Source: an uncultured Elusimicrobia bacterium (lineage in GTDB: Bacteria > Elusimicrobiota > Endomicrobiia > Endomicrobiales > Endomicrobiaceae). Taken from it: 6,137 nt of DNA. The stretch covers positions 1 through 6,137 of the forward strand of contig ONUQ01000037.1 of assembly GCA_900321055.1 (NCBI GenBank), written 5' to 3'. Shown piece after piece: positions 6,067 to 6,137 of this stretch. Numbering within the stretch: position 1 is the stretch's first letter; every line of letters begins with the position of its first letter. The notes beneath the pieces are model-generated. The model saw nothing but the letters and a program-made list of their open reading frames with translations, was not told the origin of the DNA and did not search any database. A program made the position numbers and the translations under genes.

Positions 6067-6135
6067 CTATAATTCTTCTGCTCTTTTTTTTGCTTTTTCA
6101 ATAGCAGTACAAGTTATTTGTTTAAAATCACTATT
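6067..6135 (-). CDS. Possible C-terminal tail of an unidentified upstream gene (partial)
   Basis: Entering from the right edge on the minus strand, one frame stays open for 22 codons and ends in TAG at 6069-6067. The peptide ends in EKAKKRAEEL, a charged Lys/Ala/Glu helix typical of real protein C termini or coiled coils. The other two minus frames hit stops within 8 codons. The stretch is too short to name a family and could be chance. If real, the gene is codirectional with the operon and separated from the DUF167 gene by about 350 nt. Confidence 0.3.
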   Translation of the reverse strand, partial: NSDFKQITCTAIEKAKKRAEEL

Positions 6136-6137
6136 TA

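Noticed and set aside
1..6137. Mobile element, CRISPR, toxin-antitoxin or defence system
   Set aside because: There are no transposase or nuclease motifs, no spaced direct repeats and no small gene pairs. All long frames are accounted for by four conserved genes.

Overview
This is an AT-rich stretch of bacterial chromosome in which every recognisable gene lies on the minus strand, so transcription runs right to left. I see no mobile element, CRISPR array, rRNA or tRNA gene, and most of the window is conserved housekeeping sequence. The low G+C, the bacterial-type isoleucyl-tRNA synthetase with a C-terminal zinc knuckle, and an unusual membrane pyrophosphatase point to a low-GC, probably anaerobic or fermentative bacterium. 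Elusimicrobiota, the non-photosynthetic Cyanobacteria relatives (Melainabacteria) and spirochaete-like lineages would all fit. The phylum cannot be fixed from this sequence alone.

Layout from the right (upstream) end. Bases 6067-6135 may hold the last 22 codons of a gene that begins outside the window. Bases 5748-6066 have no convincing gene; they form an AT-rich leader with weak promoter-like elements, a perfect 12-bp inverted repeat (5776-5827) and a compact hairpin (5732-5752) next to a strong Shine-Dalgarno. Then come three closely spaced genes, probably one operon: a small DUF167/YggU-family protein (5448-5711), mtnA for 5-methylthioribose-1-phosphate isomerase (4372-5415) and ileS for isoleucyl-tRNA synthetase (1558-4344), with gaps of 32 and 27 nt. 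A 294-nt AT-rich gap follows, containing a weak terminator-like hairpin and then a sigma70-type promoter with two perfect consensus hexamers. That promoter drives hppA, a membrane-bound proton-pumping pyrophosphatase whose first 421 codons are present before the left edge cuts it off.

How the genes relate: IleRS releases pyrophosphate when it activates isoleucine, and HppA uses cytosolic pyrophosphate to energise the membrane. MtnA recycles the methylthioribose part of methylthioadenosine, or in many anaerobes the 5-deoxyribose of 5'-deoxyadenosine. No other salvage gene is in the window. The points most worth a second look are: (1) serine in place of the catalytic cysteine of MtnA (Ser160, with Asp240 kept); (2) a divergent mPPase signature that keeps the recalled ligand residues but loses the classical DX7KXE motif; (3) the structured leader upstream of the operon. 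I do not see a new multi-gene system here.
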